A stretch of DNA of 64,000 bases from Atopobiaceae bacterium. GTDB taxonomy: Bacteria; Actinomycetota; Coriobacteriia; Coriobacteriales; Atopobiaceae. The number at the start of each line of letters is the position of its first letter. The first letter of the stretch is position 1. Position numbers and translations under genes: made by a program. Location of the stretch: the NCBI GenBank assembly GCA_017545665.1, contig JAFWKQ010000040.1, positions 1-64,000 of the forward strand, read 5' to 3'. The notes beneath the pieces were generated by a model that saw nothing but the letters and a program-made list of their open reading frames with translations, was not told where the DNA came from and made no database searches. This document shows, piece by piece, positions 51,774-60,122 of the stretch.

Positions 51774-52808
51774 TTACGCGATCTTTACTACCCAGCCGAA
51801 CTTGTCTTCGATCTCGCCCGCCTGGATGCCCGTGAGGGTCTCGCGCAGCTTGGCCATAACGGGACCAACGTGCTCCATGCCAGCGCCAAACACGTGCTCG
51901 CCTCCCTGCAAGTCCACAACCTTGCCAACAGGAGAGATAACGGCAGCGGTTCCGCACATACCACACTCCACGAACTGGTCAATCTCGTCAAAGCGAACCT
52001 GACGCTGCTCGACCTTCATGTTGAGCATCTCCTCTGCCACCTGCACCAAGGAACGGCGCGTAATGGAGGGAAGGATGGAATCGGTGGCGGATTGCGGAAC
52101 CACAAGTGTGCCGTCTTCCTTTACGAACAGGAAGTTCGCGCCACCGGACTCCTCAACGAACGTATGGGTCTGCGGATCGAGGAACATGTTGTCGGCAAAG
52201 CCCTCCTCGTGCGCAAGCACGCTGGGATAGAGGCTCATGGCATAGTTTAGACCCGCCTTGATGGCGCCTGTGCCATGCGGTGCCGCACGGTCATACTCGG
52301 GAACCTTAAGCGCAACGGGCTTTACACCGCCCTGATAGTAAGGCCCAACGGGCGTCACGAGGATTCGGAACTGATACTCGGTTGCGGGCTTCACGCCAAT
52401 GACGTCGCCCGTGGCCACCATAAACGGACGAATGTAGAGCGCCGCGCCCGAGCCAAAGGGAGGCACCCATGCGAGGTTGGCCTCAACCACCTTTCTTACC
52501 GCCTCCACAAAGCGATCCTCCGGGAAGGCGGGCATGCAAATGCGACGAGCGGAATCCGCCATACGCTGCGCATTCATGTCGGGACGGAAGCACACGATGC
52601 TACCATCTTTGGTGGTATAGGCCTTCAGGCCCTCAAACACTTCCTGACAATAGTGGAAGATGCCTGCGCACTCGCTCAGCTGCAAGGTGTGATCGGGCGT
52701 GAGGATGTCGTCCCCCCAGGCACCGTCCTTGTAATTGCACACATAGCTATAGTCCGTAGGCATATAGCTAAAGCTCAAGCTGCCCCAGTCTATGTCTTTC
52801 TTCTCCAT
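51774..52808 (-). CDS. ilvE: Branched-chain amino acid aminotransferase
   Basis: A 344-residue fold-type IV PLP enzyme (EC 2.6.1.42) that interconverts Val, Leu and Ile with their keto acids. The PLP lysine lies in TGAIKAGLNYAMSLY, the HYCQEVFEGLKAY and YIRPFMVATG blocks are canonical, and EESGGANFLFVK plus CGTAAVISPVG complete the cofactor site. The ATG at 52808 has a GAGAGG site; an ATG 42 bases upstream is less suitable. It is monocistronic with a good -10 box upstream. Confidence 0.95.
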   Translation of the reverse strand: MEKKDIDWGSLSFSYMPTDYSYVCNYKDGAWGDDILTPDHTLQLSECAGIFHYCQEVFEGLKAYTTKDGSIVCFRPDMNAQRMADSARRICMPAFPEDRFVEAVRKVVEANLAWVPPFGSGAALYIRPFMVATGDVIGVKPATEYQFRILVTPVGPYYQGGVKPVALKVPEYDRAAPHGTGAIKAGLNYAMSLYPSVLAHEEGFADNMFLDPQTHTFVEESGGANFLFVKEDGTLVVPQSATDSILPSITRRSLVQVAEEMLNMKVEQRQVRFDEIDQFVECGMCGTAAVISPVGKVVDLQGGEHVFGAGMEHVGPVMAKLRETLTGIQAGEIEDKFGWVVKIA

Positions 52809-52848
52809 GGTCGTACCTCTCTTTCGTAGGGCCTCGTCAATACAGGGC

Positions 52849-52854
52849 ATTATA
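52849..52854 (-). promoter_or_regulatory. ilvE promoter -10 box
   Basis: A perfect TATAAT reads towards ilvE, giving a leader of about 35 bases. No good -35 at 17 bp is seen; TTGTTC at 23 bp is too far. Confidence 0.5.
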
Positions 52855-52889
52855 GCCCCGCTTTATTTCGTTCAGTAGAACAACCGAAT

Positions 52890-52917
52890 AAAAAAGCAGC
52901 CCCTCGAAAGGGGCCGC
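52890..52917 (-). terminator. Terminator of the SurA-like gene
   Basis: On the minus strand GCGGCCCC-TTTCGA-GGGGCTGC is followed by six T residues, 22 bases after the stop at 52939. Confidence 0.88.
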
Positions 52918-52938
52918 CAAAGATTTTATGCTCCGCGC

Positions 52939-53880
52939 TTACTGCTTAAGAGTAAGGATGTTGATGGAGCTGTTGCCATAGAGCTTCGAGAGATAGTCCG
53001 TTACCGTCTTCATGTAATCGGACTGTGCCTCGGAGTACTTGGAGTACGCCGTTTGGTAAGCGGCATAGGCAGCCAGGTAATTAGCGCTGTCGTTCTTTAC
53101 TTCGTAGCTCGCAAGCGCCTGGGCGTAAGGACCGTCTGCGCTCTTCCACTTGTTGCCCTGGGCATCCCACTCATCGCCAGCGAGGTTGATGATGTACTTG
53201 GCGTAGTCGGCATTGGCCTTGTTGTAGGCCTCGTCCTGATTCTTCTTGATCTCGTCGTCGCTGAGTGCCGAGCCGTCGTCTTTGGTGGTCTTGTACTCAG
53301 GCTCCTTGGGCATCTCGGGCTCGGTAACGCTCATCTCGCCACCAACCTGCTTCTGGAGCTCGTTGATGCGGTAGGAGTCCGTGAGGAGCTTCTTGACGGT
53401 GTTCACGTCGATGTTGTTGCTCGTGGCAATGGACTCAAAGTCGGGGGTCTGACCAAGCGTCTTCTCCGCATAGTTGAGAAGGTCCTCATCGCTCGGGTTA
53501 ATACCGCGCTTCTCGGCCTCGCCAATGGCAATGGTGTTGCGCACGGCATAGAGGATGTTGTCGGCACTTGGCACATTATAGTTGCCGTTCTCGTCCTTGG
53601 AAGCCTCAAGCGAGGAGGTCATCTCTATAACCTGACGTGCCGTCATGTTCTTTGCTGCACCGTTGTCGGAATAGTTAGCAACAACCGTGTCGAGCTCCTG
53701 CTCGGTAAGCGTAGCCTTGTTGAGTGCTCCGCCAGCTCCACCGCCAAGGGCAAACTTGCCGATGAGCACACCGATTACCAGGGCCGCAACGGCAATCCCG
53801 ATCCATGCGCCCATGCCCAAGTTCTTGACGTCGAACTTCTTGACGCCCTCTTCCCTCTCGTTGGTAACTTCTTCTGCCAT
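52939..53880 (-). CDS. Membrane-anchored SurA-like protein, paralogue 1
   Basis: A 313-residue protein with a short cytoplasmic N-terminus, one transmembrane helix (about 25-45, WIGIAVAALVIGVLIGKFAL) and an acidic extracytoplasmic helical domain. The middle (about 80-190) has the layout of the N-terminal domain of SurA/PrsA foldases, with no PPIase domain. The C-terminal pattern GDEWDxxxNKW...DGPY...NDxAxYxAAYxAY is shared with 56669-57673, so the two are paralogues. The ATG at 53880 has a GAAAGG site. A role in folding or assembly of secreted proteins is inference. It has its own promoter and terminator. Confidence 0.78.
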   Translation of the reverse strand: MAEEVTNEREEGVKKFDVKNLGMGAWIGIAVAALVIGVLIGKFALGGGAGGALNKATLTEQELDTVVANYSDNGAAKNMTARQVIEMTSSLEASKDENGNYNVPSADNILYAVRNTIAIGEAEKRGINPSDEDLLNYAEKTLGQTPDFESIATSNNIDVNTVKKLLTDSYRINELQKQVGGEMSVTEPEMPKEPEYKTTKDDGSALSDDEIKKNQDEAYNKANADYAKYIINLAGDEWDAQGNKWKSADGPYAQALASYEVKNDSANYLAAYAAYQTAYSKYSEAQSDYMKTVTDYLSKLYGNSSINILTLKQ

Positions 53881-53944
53881 CTTCTTGCCTTTCTTGTACC
53901 AATTGCCCGAAGGACATTTCGAGACATTTACAGCATCGGAATGT

Positions 53945-53973
53945 ATTCTACCCCTCAGCTCTCCGTGTGTCGA
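53945..53973 (-). promoter_or_regulatory. Promoter of SurA-like paralogue 1
   Basis: TCGACA and TAGAAT are separated by exactly 17 bp on the minus strand. The transcript would start near 53938, about 60 bases before the ATG. Confidence 0.7.
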
Positions 53974-54058
53974 CCCGAATGTGCAACTCGTCGTTCCCAC
54001 ACAATCCTCATTGTAACCTTTATGGTTGCTTGGTTCGCAAGGCATAGCGGTCGTCCGC

Positions 54059-54811
54059 TCATTTGGCGATTGCCCGCACAAACACATACGTCGTCGCATC
54101 GGACCTCGCCTCGTCAAACGAGTAGCCGCTCCAGGAGAAGGATTGCAGATCCTCAGGTGCCTGCGCGTTGACACTTGCCATGTAGCGCACCATCTCGCCA
54201 CGGGCCATCTTTACATACACTCCCTTTTGCACCACACGCTCGCCCTTAAGCTCCCCAAACACACACGTCACGCATTTGTCTGAAGGCGTGAGGTAGCGCT
54301 CCACAACCTTTGAGTACTCCTTCGAGGCAAGGTTTACGAGCACGCGATTCGAGTCCATGACCTCGTCGTATGGCAACCTCCCCCAAAAGTCATACAGATT
54401 CGTGTGGCCTTGCACCAAAACCTTTGACTGCATCTCCAGCCTGTAGGGCACCACGCCATCAAGAGGCCTGAGCACCCCATAGAAGCCCGAGAGGATGCGC
54501 AGATGCTCCTGCACGTACGCAAGCTGCGCGTCTTCGAAGATGGTTGGCGCCATGTACTTGTACTGTATTCCCTCAAAGGCCAGAAGGGCCGGGGTAAGGC
54601 CCTCATGTAAGTCCATGTGCGCGAACCTTTGCTCATTCGCCGTCGCAATGGAATCGCTGCAACGCCAGAGCCGCTTCTTCTCCTCGTACGTAAGAGAGCA
54701 GATCCATTCCTTGAGGACTTGGGTTCTGTGTATCAACGCGGGAAGTCCTTGGTGGGGAGCCGTCTCGTGGTCCTCAACCATTTGCTTTGCCGGCGAAATG
54801 ATGATCCTCAT
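54059..54811 (-). CDS. yaaA: Peroxide stress protein YaaA (DUF328)
   Basis: A 250-residue YaaA family protein. The start MRIIISPAKQM is diagnostic, followed by the conserved AFEGIQYKYM, LRILSGFYGVLRPLDGVVPYRLEM and NLASKEYSKVV blocks. In E. coli YaaA lowers free iron and protects DNA during peroxide stress. The ATG at 54811 has a GAGGGA site and gives the usual family length. It is monocistronic, consistent with oxygen defence alongside the flavodiiron protein at 7326. Confidence 0.93.
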   Translation of the reverse strand: MRIIISPAKQMVEDHETAPHQGLPALIHRTQVLKEWICSLTYEEKKRLWRCSDSIATANEQRFAHMDLHEGLTPALLAFEGIQYKYMAPTIFEDAQLAYVQEHLRILSGFYGVLRPLDGVVPYRLEMQSKVLVQGHTNLYDFWGRLPYDEVMDSNRVLVNLASKEYSKVVERYLTPSDKCVTCVFGELKGERVVQKGVYVKMARGEMVRYMASVNAQAPEDLQSFSWSGYSFDEARSDATTYVFVRAIAK

Positions 54812-54940
54812 GCCATCCCTCACGTCGCGATTTGCCGATGTCTGTCGTATCGAAGTTTTTCTCACCATTTAACCAAATGCGAGCCATGTGACCAAGTTGC
54901 TTCGTATTGAATACGACTTCGAAGAGCCTGCCCGGTCTCG

Positions 54941-55275
54941 CCAAGTCCAAAAGTTGGACCGAAAGCTTCCCTACCGTGCGCACTTTTGTGCGTCGCCGAC
55001 ACGCGGCTCGGGGCCGGGTCCACTTTTGAGTCCGCAGGCTTCCCTACCGGGTCCACTTCTTGGGGTCGGGCCTCCCGCCGGGTCCACTTCTTGGGATCGG
55101 GCCTCCCGCCGGGTCCACTTTTCCGTCCGCAGGCTTCCCTACCGGGTCCACAAATCGTCCTTTTGTGGACCCGGCAGGGAAGTTTGCGGACTCAAAAGTG
55201 CGCACGGCCCCCTCGGTCCATAAGAAAAGTGGACCCGGTGGGGACGTCTGCGGGCGGAAAAGTGAACCCGACCCG
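54941..55275. repeat. Family C repeat block (GGGTCCACTTTT units)
   Basis: At least five direct units of CCGGGTCCACTTTTNNGTCC, separated by CAGGCTTCCCTA or GGGCCTCCCGC, run from 54941 to 55145. A central hairpin follows, GGGTCCACAAATCGTCC / TTTTGTGGACCCGG. The same unit then recurs in inverted orientation to 55270. The whole forms one large imperfect palindrome between yaaA and the tRNA gene. Related units are at 37426-37550 and 47540-47590. No gene is seen. Confidence 0.88.
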
Positions 55276-55326
55276 ATGGCGAGGTCCACGCCACGCCGGC
55301 GACGCATGCCCACGAATGCACAACAT

Positions 55327-55358
55327 AAAAAAGGCCGAAGGGCTACAACCCTCCGACC
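55327..55358 (-). terminator. Terminator of the tRNA-Thr gene
   Basis: On the minus strand GGTCGGAGGG-TTGTAG-CCCTTCGGCC is followed by six T residues, 11 bases beyond the encoded CCA of the tRNA. Confidence 0.9.
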
Positions 55359-55369
55359 TGTGGAAGCGC

Positions 55370-55445
55370 TGGAGCCAGCTATCAGACTTGAACTGATGAC
55401 CCCCGCTTTACGAGAGCGGTGCTCTACCGGCTGAGCTAAGCTGGC
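55370..55445 (-). tRNA. tRNA-Thr (anticodon CGT)
   Basis: A 76-base cloverleaf on the minus strand with acceptor stem GCCAGCT / AGCTGGC. The D-arm is GCTC...GAGC, the anticodon stem CCGCT / AGCGG encloses a loop with anticodon CGT, and the T-arm contains GTTCAAGTC. The discriminator base is T and the 3' CCA is encoded. It reads the threonine codon ACG. Confidence 0.93.
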
Positions 55446-55603
55446 TTGCAAGGGAATACTCTATACGAATCGTTCCAACTATGCAAGCCCCATTCGCACA
55501 AATACATGCCCTCACCGCATACCCAGCCATCAACAGGTCCGCAACCGCCGCCCTCCGTCGCCTTCCATCGCGCCACCTGGCGATTCTGTCACATCATAAA
55601 GTC

Positions 55604-55702
55604 AATCTGTACACAAAACGCGACGTAAATCGGGCCTTGTGTACACTTAGAGGCCGAAAGTGTACACAGGGCGCTTTTCGCGTCGCGTTTTGTGTGCAGA
55701 TT
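55604..55702. repeat. Nested palindrome with CTGTACACAAAACGCGAC arms
   Basis: AATCTGTACACAAAACGCGA and TCGCGTTTTGTGTGCAGATT are complementary with one mismatch. Inside, CGGGCCTTGTGTACACTT pairs with AAAGTGTACACAGGGCGC. The motif TGTACACAAAACGCGA is repeated in inner and outer stems, suggesting an insertion of the element into itself. The gap 55446-55761 is otherwise empty. Confidence 0.82.
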
Positions 55703-55761
55703 GCAATTTTTATACCAAGGACAGACGTTGGGCGCGATAGGCACTCCCCCCCAGCCTACGC

Positions 55762-56580
55762 TTACGCTTGGATCAGGCGCGCCATTATGCCGCACACCAG
55801 GCGCTCGAACTCGTCGGCACAGCCACGTGCCGCAACGAGCACCGACTCATGCGATACGCCGGGCTCCCCCGCGTAGTTTGCGGCAAGCGTGAGCCCCAGC
55901 ACGCGCATGCCAAGGGCATGGGCCATTATGGCCTCGTTTACCGTGGAGCAGCCAACAAAGGAAGCGCCCAGCGTCTTGAGCGCACCAACCTCGGCGGGCG
56001 TCTCGAAGCTGGGACCAAGCACGCCGGCCAAGACGCCTTCGCTTAGGTCTATTCCCTGCTCGGCGGCCACATTGCGTGCAACGTCTTGAAGATAGCTGGT
56101 ATACACGTCAGCCATCGAAACGAATCCCGAGTCCACGAGGGCGAGCTCAGGCTCCTTGCCATTCCATCCCACCAAGGGATTGGTGCCCGTAAGGTTTATA
56201 TGGTCGGTAATAAGGCCAAGCCCTGGCGTCGTAGCACCTGGAATGGCGCCCGTGGCGCAGGCAAAAACAACCGTATGCGCGCCAAGGCGCTGCGCATGGC
56301 GCACGAGAGAGGTTACCTCAAGCGCCGAATAGCCCTCATACAAGTGCACCCGGCCGGGATACACCACAACGGGCACCCCCTCAATCGTGCCAACCGTCGC
56401 CTCAAAGCTATGCCCTGCAACCGGCTGGGCCAACTCGGGAAAGCCCGGTATTTGATGGTATGCAATGCGCCTCACCGGTTTTACCAAACCCGAAAGGTGC
56501 CCCAGTCCCGTACCCAGCACAAGAGCAACGGGATGCTCCACCGAAGGCCTGCATACGCGTACGTCGTCTGCCATAGCCAT
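55762..56580 (-). CDS. punA: Purine nucleoside phosphorylase
   Basis: A 272-residue trimeric-type PNP (EC 2.4.2.1) that phosphorolyses guanosine and inosine. Family blocks: VLGTGLGHLSG (phosphate-binding loop), PGRVHLYEGY, NLTGTNPLVG, GPSFETPAEV and the purine-site GCSTVNEAIMAHALGMRVLGLT. The normal sequence near the catalytic site has MSTVxE; here it is CSTVNE. The ATG at 56580 has a GAGGGGGAG site, with a second ATG six bases later. It is 88 bp after the SurA-like paralogue 2 gene, possibly co-transcribed. Confidence 0.92.
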   Translation of the reverse strand: MAMADDVRVCRPSVEHPVALVLGTGLGHLSGLVKPVRRIAYHQIPGFPELAQPVAGHSFEATVGTIEGVPVVVYPGRVHLYEGYSALEVTSLVRHAQRLGAHTVVFACATGAIPGATTPGLGLITDHINLTGTNPLVGWNGKEPELALVDSGFVSMADVYTSYLQDVARNVAAEQGIDLSEGVLAGVLGPSFETPAEVGALKTLGASFVGCSTVNEAIMAHALGMRVLGLTLAANYAGEPGVSHESVLVAARGCADEFERLVCGIMARLIQA

Positions 56581-56668
56581 GACTCCCCCTCTGGTCGCCA
56601 CCTCCGTATTGCCTATATCGTATACAAGAAGCGCAACAGAGGAAGACAAAACCGAGAAACGCAACTGG

Positions 56669-57673
56669 TTAGGCGACCAACGTACCCAATTGCACCGTCA
56701 CATCCGAAAGAATCTTGTTTACGTAGTTGGTCCACTCGGTAGAGATCTGCTGCTCCGCCGCAGCGCGTTGCGTCTTTGCCACGTTGTATGCTGCCATTGC
56801 GGCAGAGTATGTGGCCCCGTCGTTGGAAATCGTGTAGTTCTTGAGCTCGGCGTGGTACGGACCGTCCTCGCGTGCCCACTTGTTCGCAGCCTTATCCCAC
56901 TCGTCTCCAGCCAGCCCCACCACGTACTCTCCGTACTCTGGCCTCGGGTCGTCGTTCTTGCCGTCTTCGGGGGCACTTGGCTCCTTGGGCTCTGCCGGCA
57001 GTTTGTTGGCAACCACCTGATCGCGCAGCTTCTTAATGGTGGCGGATTCCTTCATGAGGTTTGCGGCCTGGTCCTTCGACATGCTGTAGCTGGCAGCAAT
57101 TACCGCAAGGTCGTCGGTTTTCCAAACCTCCTTGGCGTATGCGCTCACTTCCTCGTCCGAAACGGTAATGCCACGCTCCTGCGCATCGGCCAGCAAAAAG
57201 TGGTTTCGGGCAATGGAGAGAACGGCATCGGCGCTTGGTATGTCGTAGGTGCCGTCGGCATTGCGCGCAGCCTCCAGCGACATGCCCTCCTCTATTGCCT
57301 CGCGCACCGTCACGACCGTCTCATTGCCTTTGTGCGTATAGGTTCCTATGGGGGTATCGAGCTCCTCCTGACTCACCGTCGTGCGACCGGGCAGCGACAC
57401 CAGGCTCTTGGTGCCAGGCACGGGTGCTGGAACCGACGCCCTTGGCAGCACGAAAAAGCTCACCGCACAGCCTACCGCAAAGGCGACGGCCATGAGCAGG
57501 ACCGTTCGTATGACGTTGATTCGTCGGTTGCGGCGCTTTTGTTGCTCCAGACGGGCCCTCCTATCGGGTCCCGACATGCGATTTGAGGGCTCGGACGCAG
57601 CATTTGCGGACGCCGCGTCGCTTGATGCCACTTCTGAAACGTCGTCCCGCTCCTTGTCGTGTGTATGTGCCAT
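56669..57673 (-). CDS. Membrane-anchored SurA-like protein, paralogue 2
   Basis: A 334-residue protein: an acidic cytoplasmic N-terminus with a basic stretch (RRARLEQQKRRNRRINV), a transmembrane helix at about 57-79 and an extracytoplasmic helical domain. It shares with paralogue 1 (52939) the SADAVLSIARN-like SurA-N segment and the C-terminal GDEWDKAANKW...DGPYHAELKNY pattern. No PPIase domain is present. The start lies four bases after the stop of the HEAT-repeat gene, and GAAGAGG precedes it, so it belongs to the NYN-HEAT operon. Confidence 0.78.
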   Translation of the reverse strand: MAHTHDKERDDVSEVASSDAASANAASEPSNRMSGPDRRARLEQQKRRNRRINVIRTVLLMAVAFAVGCAVSFFVLPRASVPAPVPGTKSLVSLPGRTTVSQEELDTPIGTYTHKGNETVVTVREAIEEGMSLEAARNADGTYDIPSADAVLSIARNHFLLADAQERGITVSDEEVSAYAKEVWKTDDLAVIAASYSMSKDQAANLMKESATIKKLRDQVVANKLPAEPKEPSAPEDGKNDDPRPEYGEYVVGLAGDEWDKAANKWAREDGPYHAELKNYTISNDGATYSAAMAAYNVAKTQRAAAEQQISTEWTNYVNKILSDVTVQLGTLVA

Positions 57674-57677
57674 GGAC

Positions 57678-58268
57678 TTACGCCTCTTCCGTTACGATGG
57701 AGCAGATTTCCGCCGAGTACGCCTTCATGAGGCCACGACCATTCTGCGCGTCAAAGCTCATGCGAGCCACGAGCGACTCCTTAACGTCGTCGCCCAAGTC
57801 CCCTCGCGCAAACTCTCGCAGGCAGACGAGCATCTCCCGGTACTCGGGATCGCCATGGTAGCACTGCACGGCCTCGCTCATGAGTGGCCACGCCTCCGCT
57901 GCGCACTCCGGGGCAATGGCCCCGTAGCAAGAGAGGAACCTAAACGCCGCCAGGCGAACGGATGCGGACGCGTCGTCGAACAACGAGTCCTCGGCTCCCG
58001 GAAACGCATCCAAGACCTGTTCGGGATCGACCACCGCAATCTCCGACAGCGCATCCAAACACTCCCAGCGCGTCTGCGCCTCGGGAAGCATGAGTGCGTC
58101 TATGAGCGCAGGCGCGACGTCCACCACCAAATCGACCCGCTCCCGCGCCATCGCCGCAAGGGAGTGCGCGGCCTCCTGCCGCATGCGGCGATTGGTACCT
58201 TCCAGCTTTTCCACCAGCTCGTCACGAGCCTCTTCGGTCATCTCTATGGTCTTGCTCCCATCGGACAT
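57678..58268 (-). CDS. HEAT-repeat protein
   Basis: A 196-residue acidic soluble protein made of helical pairs with HEAT-like spacing: RRMRQEAAHSLAAMARERVD, TRWECLDALSEIAVVDPEQV and ASVRLAAFRFLSCYG are three clear units. Such proteins are scaffolds for protein-protein contacts. The ATG at 58268 follows GTGGGAG. It lies 13 bases after the NYN-domain gene and four before SurA-like paralogue 2. No enzyme motif is seen. Confidence 0.8.
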   Translation of the reverse strand: MSDGSKTIEMTEEARDELVEKLEGTNRRMRQEAAHSLAAMARERVDLVVDVAPALIDALMLPEAQTRWECLDALSEIAVVDPEQVLDAFPGAEDSLFDDASASVRLAAFRFLSCYGAIAPECAAEAWPLMSEAVQCYHGDPEYREMLVCLREFARGDLGDDVKESLVARMSFDAQNGRGLMKAYSAEICSIVTEEA

Positions 58269-58281
58269 AATGTCTCCCACC

Positions 58282-59061
58282 CTATTCACAAAAACCATCA
58301 ACGGCTATGGTGCCGCTTTTGGGATCCTGATGTATCTCAATGAACCCAAGGCTCGCCGCCTCCTGCAAGAGGCGCGTAAAGGAACGATACCCGAAGGAAC
58401 GCTCCGAGAACTGCGGACGCTTGCGCTTCATGGTGTCCTTGAGACGCGAGGCCAGTATTGCTCCGTCCGACTCATGCTGCAGGGCGTCCACCGTTTCCAA
58501 CAATAGCTGATAGCAAGAGTATTTGTCGCGCGGGACCTTGGACTGGAAGTTCGGAAAGCCTCCTGCGCTCACAATGTCCTCATAAAAAATGAACTCGTCG
58601 CAATTCTCGGCAAGAAGCGCGCTGGTGGCGTCCTTCATGCCAACGCCCACTACCATTTTGCCGAACTCCTTGAGCTTAGACACAAGCGGCGAGAAGTCGG
58701 AGTCGCCCGAAAGGATTGCGAAGGTATCTATGTGGTCCTTGGTAAGGCAGATCTCCACCGCATCCACCGCCAGGCGAATGTCGGCCGAGTTCTTGCCGGT
58801 GTAAGCGCGGTCGGGAATCTCGATGAGCTCGATTCCCAGCTCATGCAGCGGCGTCACGGCGGTGTCGAAGCGCTGCCAGTCGCAATAAGCGCGCTTGGAC
58901 ACGATGCGGCCCTTGTCTACCAGGCGCTCGAGAATACGCTTGACGTCCGGCGCGGGGCCGGGCTCCTGATGGCCGTTCCGCTTGCGACGCCCGGTGCCCA
59001 GGGCAAGGTTCTCGTAGTCAATAAGAACCGCGATGGAACTTTGGACGTTATCGTCGTTCAT
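58282..59061 (-). CDS. NYN domain (LabA/PIN-like) predicted RNase with OST-HTH domain
   Basis: A 259-residue protein. Residues about 7-150 form a NYN (PIN-fold) domain with the expected acidic residues in AVLIDYENLALG, NSADIRLAVDAVE and ILSGDSDFSPLVSKLKE. Residues about 175-258 form an OST-HTH/LOTUS domain (YSCYQLLLETVDALQ...SFGYRSFTRLLQEA), which binds RNA, including G-quadruplex RNA in other systems. The combination is that of LabA/DUF88-type proteins. The ATG at 59061 has a GAAAGGAC site. It is the first gene of a NYN, HEAT, SurA-like operon. Confidence 0.88.
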   Translation of the reverse strand: MNDDNVQSSIAVLIDYENLALGTGRRKRNGHQEPGPAPDVKRILERLVDKGRIVSKRAYCDWQRFDTAVTPLHELGIELIEIPDRAYTGKNSADIRLAVDAVEICLTKDHIDTFAILSGDSDFSPLVSKLKEFGKMVVGVGMKDATSALLAENCDEFIFYEDIVSAGGFPNFQSKVPRDKYSCYQLLLETVDALQHESDGAILASRLKDTMKRKRPQFSERSFGYRSFTRLLQEAASLGFIEIHQDPKSGTIAVDGFCE

Positions 59062-59150
59062 AGTGCGTTTGTCCTTTCCTCGGTGACGGTCGGCGACAAA
59101 AACGACTCCTCCCCTCACCCTATTTCCTGCCAGGAGGCACGCGACTCCGT

Positions 59151-60095
59151 CTACTCGTCTTTGCTAACATCCGTGTCGAGGTTCGACCAGTCCAACCCCG
59201 CCGCGCTGCACTCACTCTCGCTGGCATAGAGCAGCGATACGGCTTGCGTGCCAAGGTCGGCGCCGCCAACCTCGCCAAGCAGGTCAAACAGGTCACGCGA
59301 TGTGGTTGTGCCGGGCAGGTTGAGCTCGAGCTCGTCGGCCTCCTCCAAGGCGATGGTAAGGTCCTTGAGCAGATGCCGCGATTTGAAGCGCGGCTTGAAG
59401 TCGCCTTCGAGCGAAAGCGGTGCGAGCTTTTCCATGGCACCCGACGTGCCCGTGCCACTGAGCACCAGCTCACGCACGCTCTGGGCGCTCAGGCCAGCCT
59501 GCTCGGCCAAGGCCAGCGCCTCGGCATAGCCAACCATGCACGCCGCAAGCGAGACCTGGTTGCAGAGCTTGGCCACCTGACCTGCGCCTGGCTCGTCGAA
59601 ATAGAGCTGCTTGCCCGAGAAGCACCCAAGCAGGCGCGCAATGGGCTCTGCCTCCTTTTTTGTGCAGCCCAGCATTGCCGTAAGCGTGCCGGCCACGGCG
59701 CCTTCCTCGCCCCCGGTTACGGGGCAGTCCACGGCATGGCGGTCGCTCACTTCCGCCACCCCATGGATGTCGCGCGCGAGCTGCGGAGAGGACGTGGTGA
59801 GGTCCACCATCCACGCACCCTTGCGCGTGGTGGCCAGCAATCCCTCAGAAGACAGGTAGACGTCCTCCACATCCTTGGGATAGCCCAGCATGGTAAACAC
59901 CACGTCGGCGTCCTTGGCAACCTCTGCCAGCGACGATGCCCAACGGGCGCCGTGCTTGAGCAGAGGCTCGGCCTTTTCTTTGGTGCGGTTGAACACGGTT
60001 AGCCTGTAGCCGGCATCCAACAGATGGCCGGCTATGGCCGAGCCCATGATGCCGGTACCAACAAAGGACACATTGCGCATGCGCGCTGTGCTCAT
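59151..60095 (-). CDS. NAD(P)-dependent beta-hydroxyacid dehydrogenase (GarR/HIBADH-like)
   Basis: A 314-residue member of the 3-hydroxyisobutyrate / 2-hydroxy-3-oxopropionate reductase family. The Rossmann loop VGTGIMGSAIAGHLL, the NRT motif (FNRTKEKAEPL, favouring NADPH), the substrate loop DCPVTGGEEGAVAGTL and the catalytic-lysine segment GQVAKLCNQ are present. In most relatives the last motif reads KLxNN; here it is KLCNQ. Substrate is uncertain: tartronate semialdehyde, succinic semialdehyde or a related aldehyde. The ATG at 60095 has an AAAGGAA site. Confidence 0.88.
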   Translation of the reverse strand: MSTARMRNVSFVGTGIMGSAIAGHLLDAGYRLTVFNRTKEKAEPLLKHGARWASSLAEVAKDADVVFTMLGYPKDVEDVYLSSEGLLATTRKGAWMVDLTTSSPQLARDIHGVAEVSDRHAVDCPVTGGEEGAVAGTLTAMLGCTKKEAEPIARLLGCFSGKQLYFDEPGAGQVAKLCNQVSLAACMVGYAEALALAEQAGLSAQSVRELVLSGTGTSGAMEKLAPLSLEGDFKPRFKSRHLLKDLTIALEEADELELNLPGTTTSRDLFDLLGEVGGADLGTQAVSLLYASESECSAAGLDWSNLDTDVSKDE

Positions 60096-60122
60096 ACGAA
60101 TTCCTTTCGACGTTGGGAGGCG

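Noticed and set aside
53053-54171. 372-codon open frame antisense to SurA-like paralogue 1
   Set aside because: The sense gene has promoter, ribosome site and terminator. The antisense has none.
54941-55275. CRISPR array
   Set aside because: Units are similar throughout, including the segments between them, and the second half is inverted. Real spacers would be unrelated and all repeats would face one way.
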